Positions 36,690-44,926 of a stretch of DNA of 60,557 nucleotides are shown here, one piece after another. Origin of the DNA: Phenylobacterium sp. (lineage in GTDB: Bacteria; Pseudomonadota; Alphaproteobacteria; Caulobacterales; Caulobacteraceae); NCBI RefSeq assembly GCF_030698145.1, contig NZ_JAUYNW010000090.1, forward strand, positions 1 to 60,557, given 5' to 3'. Each line of letters starts with the position of its first letter. The stretch's first letter is position 1. The translations under genes and the position numbers were made by a program. Under the pieces are notes generated by a model. That model was not told the origin of the DNA and searched no databases. It was given only the letters and a program-made list of their open reading frames with translations.

Positions 36690-36901
36690 CGGGCTTGCAG
36701 CCTCGACAGGGCCGCTTCCGCGCGCATCTCGAACTCTACGCAATACTCTTCCACTACCTTCTCCAGCAACTCGGCGTAGCGCTGCGCGAGCTTCCGCCCG
36801 TCGCGGGAGGCGTCGCGCAGATCGACGATCAACTGGCGGACTTCCTCGGTTGGGTCAGTGCAGTCCGGATCAATCCGGACAGCGGTGTCATTGGTCGTCA
36901 T
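36686..36901 (-). CDS. Small acidic/helical hypothetical protein coupled to TetR gene, 71 aa
   Basis: A 71-residue soluble protein, predicted mostly helical (EEVRQLIVDLRDASRDGRKLA and LLEKVVEEYCVEFEMRAEAAL), with one Cys. No family recognised. Its stop overlaps the start of the TetR gene (ATGA), which argues it is real and translated together with the regulator. It could be a modulator of that regulator, but there is no direct sign. Confidence 0.6.
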   Translation of the reverse strand: MTTNDTAVRIDPDCTDPTEEVRQLIVDLRDASRDGRKLAQRYAELLEKVVEEYCVEFEMRAEAALSRLQAR

Positions 36902-37062
36902 GACCGTTCGGTCCTCTTAGCCTCTCGCCGCGGCGCGTCCAAGCGGTGGCTTCAGTCGAGCGTGTTCATCGAACTCGTTCCGCGATACGAGTTTCAGAGG
37001 CATTTAGCGGTAAACGCTCAGCGTGGCTGTGTGGCGCAGCGTCGCAGAGCAGTGTTTTGCGA

Positions 37063-37082
37063 ACATTGCGGGGGCGCAATGT
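37063..37082. terminator. Perfect 8-bp hairpin between mcd and the TetR operon
   Basis: ACATTGCG-GGGG-CGCAATGT lies 76 bp past the mcd stop on the minus strand. There is no T-run after it, so terminator function is only possible. The rest of the 256-bp gap (36902-37157) shows no gene. Confidence 0.4.
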
Positions 37083-37157
37083 CGTCCGGCCGACACCTCC
37101 GGACTCCACGGATCGCTGAGCGTGCTCGTAAAACCCGGGTGTTTTGGCGTCGTTCCG

Positions 37158-38798
37158 CTAGTTGGCGCCTTCCAGCAGACGCCGGGCGATGACCTGGGCC
37201 TGGATCTCGCCGGCCCCCTCGAAGATGTTGAGGATACGCGCATCGGCCAGGATGCGGCTGACGGGCTGCTCGACGGCGAACCCGGCGCCGCCGTGGATCT
37301 GGACGGCGTTGTCGGCGGCCGCCCAGGCGACGCGGGCGGCGACCAGCTTGGCCATGCCGGCCACCAGGTCGCAGCGTCGGCCCTCGTCCTTGGCCCGGGC
37401 CGCGAACCACGCCAGCCGCCGGGCGCCTAGGATCTCGGCGGCCATCATGGCCAGCTTGTTGGCCACGCGCGGGAACCCGGCGATGGCTTGGCCGAACTGC
37501 CTCCGCGCCAGGGCGTAGTCCAGCGCCAGGTCCAGGGCCGACTGCGCCACGCCGATAGCGCGCGCCGCCGTCTGGATGCGGGCGCTCTCGAAGGTGGCCA
37601 TGAGCTGGACGAAGCCCTGCCCCTCCTGGCCGCCCAGCAGGTTGGCGTGGGGCACGGAAAAGCCGTCGAAGGCGATCTCGTACTCCTTCATGCCACGATA
37701 GCCGATCACCCCGATCTCGCCGCCGTCCATGCCGGGGGCGGGGAAGGGGGCCTCGACCGTGCCGCGCGGCTTCTGCGCCAGGAACATCGACAGGCCCCGA
37801 TGGTCCTTCGACGCGGGATCGGTGCGGACCAGCAGGGTCATCAGGTCGGCGCGGGCGGCGTGGGTGATCCAGGTCTTGGCGCCCGTCACCTTCCAGTCAT
37901 CGCCCTCGCGGACGGCCCGGGTACGCAGGGAGCCCAGGTCCGACCCGGCCTCCGGCTCGGTGAAGACAGCGGTGGGAATGATCTCGCCCGAGCAGATCGC
38001 CGGCAGGAACCGCGCCTTCTGGTCGTCGGTCCCATGGGCCAGGATCAGCTCGGCGGCGATCTCCGAGCGGGTGCCCAGCGAGCCGGTCCCGATCCAGCCC
38101 CGCGACAGGGCCTCGGAGACCACGCACATGGCGACCTTGCCCATCCCCGAGCCGCCATGGACCTCGGGCGCTGTCAGGCCGAAGACGCCGAGCGCGGCCA
38201 GCTCCTCGATCAGGCCGAGCGGGATCAACTCGTCGCGTAGGTGCCAGCCGTGGGCGAAAGGAACGATCTTCTCCTCGGCGAAGGCGTGGAACTGGTCGCG
38301 CACCTGCTCCAGGGTCTCGTCCAGGCCGCTGGCCTCCAGCGAGGGCCGGCCTCGCGCCTCGTCCAGCAGGGCCACGATCCGGTGGCGCACCACCTGGGAG
38401 GCGCCGGGCCGCAGACGTTCGATCAGTGGCTCCAGCGCCTGGCCCGAGAGGCCCACATCGCGCGGCCGGAAGGTCTCGCCCTGGTTCATCGGCACGCCGC
38501 CGGCGAGCTGGCTCAGATATTCGAAGGCCAGCAGCTGCGCCGGCAGCGCCTCGGCCTCCCCGAACCGGCCCTCGCCCGCCAGATGATCGGCCCAGGCGGC
38601 GGTCTGGCGCAGCGTCTCGGCATAGGCGGCCGCCCAGGCCAGACCGTGGGCCGCGTGCTGCTCAGCGTCGAGGGCGCCGCGATCCAGCCGCCCGTCCGGG
38701 CTCACCCGCGCGCTCACCGCGGCCTTGGTTTCGGCGACGAACAGGTCGGCCGCGCGGGCGGCGTCGGACAAAAGGGAATTGAGGTCGGGCAGGATCAT
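37158..38798 (-). CDS. mcd: Probable (2S)-methylsuccinyl-CoA dehydrogenase (ethylmalonyl-CoA pathway), 546 aa
   Basis: An acyl-CoA dehydrogenase with an N-terminal extension of about 150 residues. The extension (EQHAAHGLAWAAAYAETLRQ, FEYLSQLAGGVPMNQGETFRP) is, to my memory, that of Rhodobacter sphaeroides Mcd, which oxidises (2S)-methylsuccinyl-CoA to mesaconyl-CoA. The catalytic part has VFTEPEAGSDLGSLRTRA (FAD contact) and ends with QIHGGAGFAVEQPVSRILADA and NIFEGAGEIQ, including the residues usual at the base position. ETF, hydroxybutyryl-CoA dehydrogenase and the B12 adenosyltransferase lie close by. Confidence 0.85.
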   Translation of the reverse strand: MILPDLNSLLSDAARAADLFVAETKAAVSARVSPDGRLDRGALDAEQHAAHGLAWAAAYAETLRQTAAWADHLAGEGRFGEAEALPAQLLAFEYLSQLAGGVPMNQGETFRPRDVGLSGQALEPLIERLRPGASQVVRHRIVALLDEARGRPSLEASGLDETLEQVRDQFHAFAEEKIVPFAHGWHLRDELIPLGLIEELAALGVFGLTAPEVHGGSGMGKVAMCVVSEALSRGWIGTGSLGTRSEIAAELILAHGTDDQKARFLPAICSGEIIPTAVFTEPEAGSDLGSLRTRAVREGDDWKVTGAKTWITHAARADLMTLLVRTDPASKDHRGLSMFLAQKPRGTVEAPFPAPGMDGGEIGVIGYRGMKEYEIAFDGFSVPHANLLGGQEGQGFVQLMATFESARIQTAARAIGVAQSALDLALDYALARRQFGQAIAGFPRVANKLAMMAAEILGARRLAWFAARAKDEGRRCDLVAGMAKLVAARVAWAAADNAVQIHGGAGFAVEQPVSRILADARILNIFEGAGEIQAQVIARRLLEGAN

Positions 38799-38876
38799 CG
38801 GGAGCGACTATAGGCGAAGCTTGTCGTGGGTCACGTGCGCCGGTACTCCCAGCATAACGCCACGGGAGGCAACCCA

Positions 38877-39506
38877 ATGCTCGTCGTCCATCACCTCAAT
38901 GACTCGCGCTCGCAGCGCATCCTCTGGCTGCTGGAAGAGCTGGGCGCGCCCTACGAGATCAAGGAATACAAGCGCGACGCCACCACCCGCCTGGCGCCGC
39001 CGGAGCTGAAGGCCATCCATCCGCTCGGCAAGTCGCCGGTGCTCACCGAGGGCGATGCGACCGTCATCGAGTCCGGCGCGATCATCGACTACATCGTCCG
39101 CCACCATGGCGGCGGCAAGCTCGGCCCGGCGCCGGGCGCCAAGGGCTACGACACCTACCAGCAGTGGCTGCACTACGCCGAGGGCTCGGCCATGCTGCCC
39201 CTGATGCTGTTCATGTATGTGGGCCGCCTGGGCGACGCGGGCGCGCCGTTGCATCCGCGGATCGAGAGCGAGATCGCCAATCACCTGGGCTATGTCGAAG
39301 GCGCCCTGGCCGGCCGCGACTGGCTGATGGACGACTTCTCCGCCGCCGATATCCAGATGAGCTTCGTGGGCGAGGTCACCGGCGCCTTCGGCCGGTTCGG
39401 CGCCTATCCCAATATCGCCGCCTGGGTGAAACGGTTCCAGGACCGTTCGGCCTATCGCAAGGCGCTGGAAAAGGGCGGCCCTTACAACATGGGTCCGAAG
39501 GCCTAG
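38877..39506 (+). CDS. Glutathione S-transferase family protein, 209 aa
   Basis: N-terminal thioredoxin-like domain (LVVHHLNDSRSQRILWLLEELG; NPLGKSPVL-like block as HPLGKSPVL; ESGAIIDYI) followed by the helical C-terminal domain (DFSAADIQMSF motif with the capping Asp). It conjugates or reduces substrates with glutathione; substrate unknown. ATG 38877 has GGGAGG upstream. Divergent from mcd with a 78-bp gap and ends at a shared terminator-like hairpin. Confidence 0.9.
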   Translation: MLVVHHLNDSRSQRILWLLEELGAPYEIKEYKRDATTRLAPPELKAIHPLGKSPVLTEGDATVIESGAIIDYIVRHHGGGKLGPAPGAKGYDTYQQWLHYAEGSAMLPLMLFMYVGRLGDAGAPLHPRIESEIANHLGYVEGALAGRDWLMDDFSAADIQMSFVGEVTGAFGRFGAYPNIAAWVKRFQDRSAYRKALEKGGPYNMGPKA

Positions 39507-39544
39507 ACCTCTTTTCCCTCCTCCTCGTGGGGAGGGAAAAGGTC
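39506..39544. terminator. Bidirectional hairpin between convergent GST and alpha/beta hydrolase genes
   Basis: GACC-TTTTCCCTCC pairs with GGAGGGAAAA-GGTC (arms 39506-39509 plus 39512-39521, and 39531-39540 plus 39541-39544). The arms themselves include TTTT runs on each strand, a common form of bidirectional terminator between convergent genes. Confidence 0.65.
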
Positions 39545-39545
39545 G

Positions 39546-40328
39546 TCACCGCGTCCAGGGGTCGTCCAGCACGCCGTCGATGAAGTCGAACACGGCGGCC
39601 TTGGTCAGGGCGTGGGGAATGGCCGAGAAGTGGTCGCAACCGGGGACCACCACCCCGTGCCCATGGGCGAACGCCTGGGCTAGCTCCACGGGATCGCCGT
39701 TGGTCTCCCGCTCGCCGGCCACCGCCAGGACCGGCATGGGCAGGGCGGCGAAGCCGGCGACATCCAGCGGTGGGTTCGCCGCCTGGGTGAAGGCCGCCAG
39801 GGCCTGGCGGTCCTCGCCCTGTTCGTCGGCGAACTGGCGAAAGCTCTTCAGGAACGGCTCGGTGATGGTGTCGGGGTCCTCGGCCAGCATGGCGTCGACC
39901 ATGAGGTTCGTCGCCATCGGGCTCCGCTCCTCCAGCAGCTTGTGGCCCACCCCGCCCAGGATCAGGTTGGAAAACCGCTCCGGCGCGGCCAGCGCCGCGG
40001 CCGCGGCCGTGCGCGCGCCCATCGAATAGCCGAACAGGTCCACGCGGTTGATCCCCACATGGTCGATCAGCTCGACGATATCCCGGGCCAGGTTGGCGCG
40101 CAGATAGGCGTCCGGGTCGTGCGACTTGCCGCTTTCCCCATGGCCGCGCTGGTCCAGGGCGATCACCCGGAAGCGCCGCCGCTCCAGCGCGGCGTACCAG
40201 CCGGTGCGCTTCCAACCCTCGTTTCGGTTCGAAGCGAAGCCGTGGATCAGCAGAATCGCCCGGTCATAATCGGCGGGCGCTCTATCGTCAAAGGCGAGTC
40301 GGAAACCGTCGGTTGTGCTGAAGTCCAT
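39546..40328 (-). CDS. Alpha/beta hydrolase, 260 aa
   Basis: Serine hydrolase fold with oxyanion segment LLIHGFASN, nucleophile elbow GYSMG (Ser102), a likely acid in the VLAVAGERETNGD region and the His in GCDHFSAIP. No signal peptide, so it is cytosolic. Close to general esterase/lipase or C-C hydrolase types; substrate unknown. ATG 40328 is the family-like start. Divergent from the unknown gene at 40405. Confidence 0.88.
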   Translation of the reverse strand: MDFSTTDGFRLAFDDRAPADYDRAILLIHGFASNRNEGWKRTGWYAALERRRFRVIALDQRGHGESGKSHDPDAYLRANLARDIVELIDHVGINRVDLFGYSMGARTAAAAALAAPERFSNLILGGVGHKLLEERSPMATNLMVDAMLAEDPDTITEPFLKSFRQFADEQGEDRQALAAFTQAANPPLDVAGFAALPMPVLAVAGERETNGDPVELAQAFAHGHGVVVPGCDHFSAIPHALTKAAVFDFIDGVLDDPWTR

Positions 40329-40404
40329 GATTTTCTTAAGAGATCAGTGATGAAAACGCAGGTATCTCAGAAAGGAGTGCGGCGAAAAGACACGCGGGGC
40401 AAAA

Positions 40405-41412
40405 ATGGACGCGCAGGGTTCGGCCAAGACGATCATCGCAACGATGAATCGTATCGACCGGGCGACCAAGAAAGCGCTGCGCGATCGTGAATGCAAGGAG
40501 CGGGCGAACGGACGCCGTTCCACCGCCCCTGAACTGGCCGCCAGATACGACGCCCTGTTCGAGACCTTGACCCGCGCTCACTGCGTCCCTTACGAGCGGA
40601 TGGACTGGCACGAGATCGCCGGAGCCGGGATGGTCGAGCCCGCCGTCCGGGCCAACGCCCTGGAGCAGAAGGCGCGCCGCGCGCTCGCCAACTATCAGCC
40701 GGGAATCATCGACGGCCTGTTCGGCCTGGGCCAGGACCGCCGCCGCGCCCTGGCCGAGCGGGTCCTGGAGGCCGCCAAGAAGGACGCCGAAAACTACGCC
40801 AGGGCCAAGCGCGCCGCCGACGTCCACAATCTCGACGTCGGCCTGGCCGCCGCCGTGCTTGCGCTGGACATCGGGGCGATCGAGCAGGCGTTGAAGGCCC
40901 ACATTCCGGCCGCCGAATTTACCCCGATCCTGGAAGGCCTGGGCGTCCACATGCCCGCGCCCGGCAAGCTCGTGGTCTATGTGGACTGCCTGGAATACGA
41001 CGCCATTCCCGACGAAGCCGTGGAGATCGGCGACACCGGCCGGGCGGTCTTTGTCGCCCTGCCCCCCGAGGTCCGCCAGGAGATGCACCTGGCCAATGTC
41101 TGCGCCACCACCCTGCGGGTGGCCGTCGAGGTGCTGGCCGTGGTTCCGCTCGACATGATCGACGTGGTCGCGCGTTGCTTTCTGGTCAAGGGCCGCGGCG
41201 AGGCCGAGCAATCGCCGGTGGTCCACGTCAAGGTGACCCACCAAGCGCTGAAAGCCATGGACCTGCGCCGGCTGGAGCCGGTGTCCTCCATCACCGCCCT
41301 GGGCGGCCGCATCGACTGGGAGGTTGAGCGGGGCTTCGCGGAAATCCGCATCGACGACCTGAAGCTCACCGCGCCCAAGCCGCCCGAAGCCTCGCAGACG
41401 GCGGCGGCCTAG
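40405..41412 (+). CDS. Hypothetical protein of unknown function, 335 aa
   Basis: I do not recognise this family. The N-terminal about 150 residues are basic and helical (NRIDRATKKALRDRECKERANGRR, then RRALAERVLEAAKKDAENYA). The C-terminal half is beta-rich and better ordered, with PGKLVVYVDCLEYDAIPDEAVE, MHLANVCATTLRVAVEVLAVVPLD and LGGRIDWEVERGFAEIRIDDLKL. No signal peptide, no membrane helix, and no catalytic motif I know. Codon use is like the neighbours. Its TAG shares CTAG with the convergent Rieske gene. Confidence 0.75.
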   Translation: MDAQGSAKTIIATMNRIDRATKKALRDRECKERANGRRSTAPELAARYDALFETLTRAHCVPYERMDWHEIAGAGMVEPAVRANALEQKARRALANYQPGIIDGLFGLGQDRRRALAERVLEAAKKDAENYARAKRAADVHNLDVGLAAAVLALDIGAIEQALKAHIPAAEFTPILEGLGVHMPAPGKLVVYVDCLEYDAIPDEAVEIGDTGRAVFVALPPEVRQEMHLANVCATTLRVAVEVLAVVPLDMIDVVARCFLVKGRGEAEQSPVVHVKVTHQALKAMDLRRLEPVSSITALGGRIDWEVERGFAEIRIDDLKLTAPKPPEASQTAAA

Positions 41413-42509
41413 CTACGCCACCTCAGGGTGGCGGCTTCCACGGGATTCTCGAAACCACGGCCCTGCTTGCGGCTCAGCGACCATTCCCGCTTGAGCTGCT
41501 GGTACCACTTGGCCTGTCGGTCGGCGTCGTCGATCCACAGCAGCGACGGGTCGTAACGCAGCCCCTCGTTCTGCAGGTTCACCATGTCCCCGTCCTGGCG
41601 CAGGAAGGCCCGTGCGCCGGCGGCGATGAGCGGTTTCAGGAACAGGAACGCCGGGTGGTCGGACCAGATCACCTGGGTGATTTTCGTCTGGGTCTCCGAC
41701 ACCGGGGTCAGGCAGGTGAGCGACAGCACCTGGCGTGCGCCCACCGTAACGTGCTCCCAGCGCAGGCCGGGGATGCGGAAGACGATCTCGGTCAGGGGCT
41801 CGCCGCCCAGGATCGCGTAGGCGCGGCTGTTCTTCGAGGGCTCGTGACGGACCATGGCGAAGCCCTGCTCGCGGGGCTCGAACTTCTTGGCCTTCTCGTG
41901 CTGGCTCTTGGCCGAGCGCCACCACCATTGCTGATGCACATAGGGGCCGTGGGCCGGGTCCATCAGGCCCACGACCGCGTGGTCGATGTGGGCGTCGAAC
42001 ACCATGCGGTCGACCAGCTTGGGCCCGCCGCCGACCACCCCTGGGAAGACCGGGGGCGGCTCAGGCGGCTCGCCGTCGAAGCGCGGATCGGCGCTGATCC
42101 AGATGAAGACCAAGCCCTGGCTCTCGGCGGTGGGATAGCGCCGCACGCGGATGCGGCTGACGTCCATCGCCTGGTCGGCGACCAGCGAGGGGATGGCGGC
42201 GCAGGCGCCGTCGGTGCGGAACCGCCAGCCGTGATAGGGACATTCCACGCTGGGCGTCCCGTCGGCCTCGTCCCGCAGCTTGCCGGCCGAGAGCGGCGCA
42301 GCCCGGTGCGGGCAGATGTCCTTCAGCGCATAGACCTTGCCCGCGCGGTCGCGGCCCAGCAGCACGGGCTCGCCCAGCAGTTCGTAACGCTGCAGCTTGC
42401 CAAGCTTCAGGTCGCTCGCCAGGGCGGCGAAATACCAGATGTCGTGCAGGAACCCGCGGCCGAACTTTGCGTCGGCGGCGGGAGCGGGCTTGGAAGCGTC
42501 GTCGGCCAT
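41409..42509 (-). CDS. Rieske-type aromatic ring-hydroxylating oxygenase, 366 aa
   Basis: Oxygenase component with a Rieske [2Fe-2S] site (CPHRAAPLSAG, then CPYHGWRF, about residues 65-95) and a mononuclear iron site in LMDPAHGPYVH, which matches D-x2-H-x4-H. The C-terminal domain has no other recognised features. Similar proteins demethylate or hydroxylate aromatic, sterol or quaternary-amine compounds; a reductase partner is not next to it. Starts 17 bp after the GH13 gene, so it may be co-transcribed with clpP2 and GH13. Confidence 0.88.
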   Translation of the reverse strand: MADDASKPAPAADAKFGRGFLHDIWYFAALASDLKLGKLQRYELLGEPVLLGRDRAGKVYALKDICPHRAAPLSAGKLRDEADGTPSVECPYHGWRFRTDGACAAIPSLVADQAMDVSRIRVRRYPTAESQGLVFIWISADPRFDGEPPEPPPVFPGVVGGGPKLVDRMVFDAHIDHAVVGLMDPAHGPYVHQQWWWRSAKSQHEKAKKFEPREQGFAMVRHEPSKNSRAYAILGGEPLTEIVFRIPGLRWEHVTVGARQVLSLTCLTPVSETQTKITQVIWSDHPAFLFLKPLIAAGARAFLRQDGDMVNLQNEGLRYDPSLLWIDDADRQAKWYQQLKREWSLSRKQGRGFENPVEAATLRWRS

Positions 42510-42526
42510 GAGCCCCTTCTACCGCG

Positions 42527-44125
42527 TCATGCGAGCCGCAGGAACCGCACCGCGTGCGGGCCGAGATGCAGCGCCGCTCCATCCAACCGCGCCGCGCCGA
42601 CGGTGGGGGTCAGGGTGGTCGCCCCGGCCAGCCGCTCGTCGCCGAACACAGCCTCAGTCGCGCCCATGTTGAACAGGCAGGCGATGCGCTCGGCGCCCTC
42701 CTGGCGAATGAAGGCCAGGACCGGTTCAGGCGCGGCGACCATCTCGATCTCGCCTGTGGTGAGCGCGGGGGTGGCCTTGCGCAGGGCGATCATAGCCTTG
42801 GAAAAGGCCAGGACGGACGTGGCGTTCGCGGCCTGGGTCGCCGCCGACAGGCCGGCGTGCTCCACCGCGAGAGGCAGCCAGGGCTTGGCCGGCGAGAAAC
42901 CCAAGTTCGGCCCCTCGGTCCAGGGCATGGGGGTGCGCGAGCCGTCGCGGCCCTTGGCGATGGGCCAGTAGAGGTCGCCCACCGGATCGCGGATCTCCTC
43001 GCGGGTCAGGCTCTGGGCCTCCGGCAGGCCCAGTTCCTCGCCCTGGTAGAGCAGGATGGCGCCCTTCAGGCTGAGCAGCAGGGCCAGCATCAGCCGCGCG
43101 ATGGCTTCTCCGCCGCCGAACCGGGTGGCGGTGCGTGGGATGTCGTGGTTGCAGAAGGAGATGCAGGGCCAGTGGTCGGGATACCGGCTGAGCGTCTCGT
43201 AGTGTTCGCGGAAGATCTGCGGCGATAGTTTGCGGGCGTGCAGCAGGACGAAGGTGTAGGCTGAGTGCAGGCCCTCCTCCGGGCTGCAATAGGCGCCGCA
43301 GCGCTCCTCCTCCTCGGAGAACTCGCCGAACACGAACCTGTCGCCGTGCGCATCGACCCGTCGGCGGATGACGTCCAGGAGCGGGATGTTCTCGGGCAAG
43401 TTGGAGTCGTGCAGGTGGCGCTGCATCTCGCTGGCGTGGGACCAGTGATAGCGGGTCCGCTCGGCCGCCCGCACCGCCGGATTGTCGGCCAGGGCGTCGT
43501 CGTGGAGGAAGGTCCCGGCCACGTCCAGGCGGAAGCCGTCGATCCCCTTGGCCAGCCAGAAGTCCAGCACATCCAGCGCCGCGGCCTGGGCGTCGGGGTT
43601 GCGCCAGTTGAGCTTCGGCTGCTGGCGCAGGAACTTGTGGTGATAGTGCTGGCGGCGCGCCGGCTGGTAGGCCCAGGCCGGGCCGCCGAACACCGACAGC
43701 CAGTTGTTGGGCGCGGTCCCGTCCTCGGCCGGATCGGCCCAGACATACCAGGAGGCCTTGTCGCCCTCGGCCCGGCCGTCGCGGCTCTCCGCGAACCAGG
43801 GATGTTCGTCGGAGGTGTGGGACAGCACCTCGTCCAGCATCAACTTCAGGCCGCGCCCGTGGGCCGCGTCCACCAGGGCCTCGAGGTCAGCCATCGTTCC
43901 GTAGTCCGGATGGACGCCTTCGTAGTCGGAGATATCGTAGCCCCAGTCGCGGTTGGGCGAGGGGTGGACCGGGGAGAGCCAGATCGCGTCGACCCCCAGG
44001 CTCTCGATGTAGTCCAGCTTGGCCAGCACGCCCTTGAGGTCGCCATGGCCGTCGCCGTCGGCGTCGAAGAAGCTGCGGACATAGATGTGATAGACGACCG
44101 CGCCCTTCCACCAGGGCGCGGCCAC
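42527..44125 (-). CDS. GH13 alpha-glucosidase/alpha-amylase family protein, 532 aa
   Basis: Retaining glycoside hydrolase on alpha-glucosidic bonds. The barrel begins at VVYHIYVRSFFDADGDGHGD. Catalytic set: nucleophile Asp201 in GFRLDVAG, acid/base Glu268 in FGEFSEEE, and transition-state Asp328 in FCNHDIPR. No signal peptide, so cytosolic, probably on maltodextrin or isomaltose-type sugars. The C-terminal beta domain is present. GTG 44125 lies 4 bp after the clpP paralogue stop, so the two are in one transcript. Confidence 0.92.
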   Translation of the reverse strand: MAAPWWKGAVVYHIYVRSFFDADGDGHGDLKGVLAKLDYIESLGVDAIWLSPVHPSPNRDWGYDISDYEGVHPDYGTMADLEALVDAAHGRGLKLMLDEVLSHTSDEHPWFAESRDGRAEGDKASWYVWADPAEDGTAPNNWLSVFGGPAWAYQPARRQHYHHKFLRQQPKLNWRNPDAQAAALDVLDFWLAKGIDGFRLDVAGTFLHDDALADNPAVRAAERTRYHWSHASEMQRHLHDSNLPENIPLLDVIRRRVDAHGDRFVFGEFSEEEERCGAYCSPEEGLHSAYTFVLLHARKLSPQIFREHYETLSRYPDHWPCISFCNHDIPRTATRFGGGEAIARLMLALLLSLKGAILLYQGEELGLPEAQSLTREEIRDPVGDLYWPIAKGRDGSRTPMPWTEGPNLGFSPAKPWLPLAVEHAGLSAATQAANATSVLAFSKAMIALRKATPALTTGEIEMVAAPEPVLAFIRQEGAERIACLFNMGATEAVFGDERLAGATTLTPTVGAARLDGAALHLGPHAVRFLRLA

Positions 44126-44129
44126 CTTC

Positions 44130-44741
44130 TTACGCCTCGGTGGCGTTGTTGATGATCTTGGAGACCAGGCCGTACTCGACGGCGGCCTCGGCCCCCATCC
44201 AGAAGTTGCGCTGGGTGTCCTTGACGATCCGCTCGTAGGTCTGGCCGGTTTCCTTGGCGATCATGCGGTTGACGCGCTCGCGCATCTTCACGATCTCCTC
44301 GGCCTCGATCTGGATGTCGCTGGCCTGGCCGCGCACGCCGCCCATGGGCTGGTGCAGCAGGAAGCGGGTGTTGGGCAGGCAGAAGCGGTTTTCCTTCTGT
44401 GCGCCCAGGAAGATCGAGGCGCCGGCCGAGGCCACCCACCCGGTGCCGATCACCTTCACCTGGGGACCGCAGTAGCGGATGATGTCGTGGATGGTGTCGC
44501 CGCTTTCCACGTGGCCGCCGGGGGAGTTGATCACCACCTTGATCGGCTTGCTGTTCTCGCTGGCCAGGGCCAGGAGCTGGGCGGTCACCCGCTCGGCCAG
44601 GCGCATGTCGATCTCGCCGAACACCAGAACCGTGCGCGCGTGGAACAGCGCGTTCTGGACGGGCCCGGAGGTCATCGGCATGTCGGGCTTGCGGGCGTTT
44701 TCGTCGCCGTCTTCGTCTTCGTCCAGGCGCCAGTTACGCAT
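44130..44741 (-). CDS. clpP2: ClpP-family serine protease paralogue with Asn at the catalytic Asp position, 203 aa
   Basis: ClpP fold: INSPGGHVESGDTIHDII, catalytic Ser105 in GWVASAGAS and catalytic His130 in FLLHQPMGG. In E. coli ClpP the catalytic Asp171 is the second Asp of RDTERDRF; the aligned block here is KDTQRNFW, so that residue is Asn179. Such Asp-to-Asn paralogues exist (for example Listeria ClpP1). It is unlikely to be the main housekeeping ClpP, which usually lies beside clpX; clpX is not here. The acidic N-terminal leader of about 25 residues is also atypical. Followed by the GH13 gene. Confidence 0.88.
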   Translation of the reverse strand: MRNWRLDEDEDGDENARKPDMPMTSGPVQNALFHARTVLVFGEIDMRLAERVTAQLLALASENSKPIKVVINSPGGHVESGDTIHDIIRYCGPQVKVIGTGWVASAGASIFLGAQKENRFCLPNTRFLLHQPMGGVRGQASDIQIEAEEIVKMRERVNRMIAKETGQTYERIVKDTQRNFWMGAEAAVEYGLVSKIINNATEA

Positions 44742-44764
44742 CAGTCAGGTCTCCAAATTTCGTT

Positions 44765-44777
44765 GCACGGAACGTGC
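44765..44777. promoter_or_regulatory. Short inverted repeat upstream of clpP2
   Basis: GCACG-GAA-CGTGC, a perfect 5-bp dyad with 3-bp spacing, 24 bp before the clpP2 start. Possible operator. The rest of the gap to 44926 shows nothing clear. Confidence 0.3.
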
Positions 44778-44926
44778 GTCGCTCCGCGCCCATCCGCAAG
44801 GGGCTAGCCGGCGGCGGTGGCGATCAATCGCGCATAAAGCTGAACGAATGTCGCCAAACCAGGCTGTAACCTTCGGCGAGGAAAAGCGCGCTGAACCGGC
44901 GCCGGAGTGAGCTCGTTCCAATCCAA

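Noticed and set aside
36902..37157. Plus-strand frame reading through the mcd/TetR gap with FCEHCGG
   Set aside because: It is a readthrough of the complement of the TetR gene; the zinc-like Cys pair is isolated and the frame has no plausible start.
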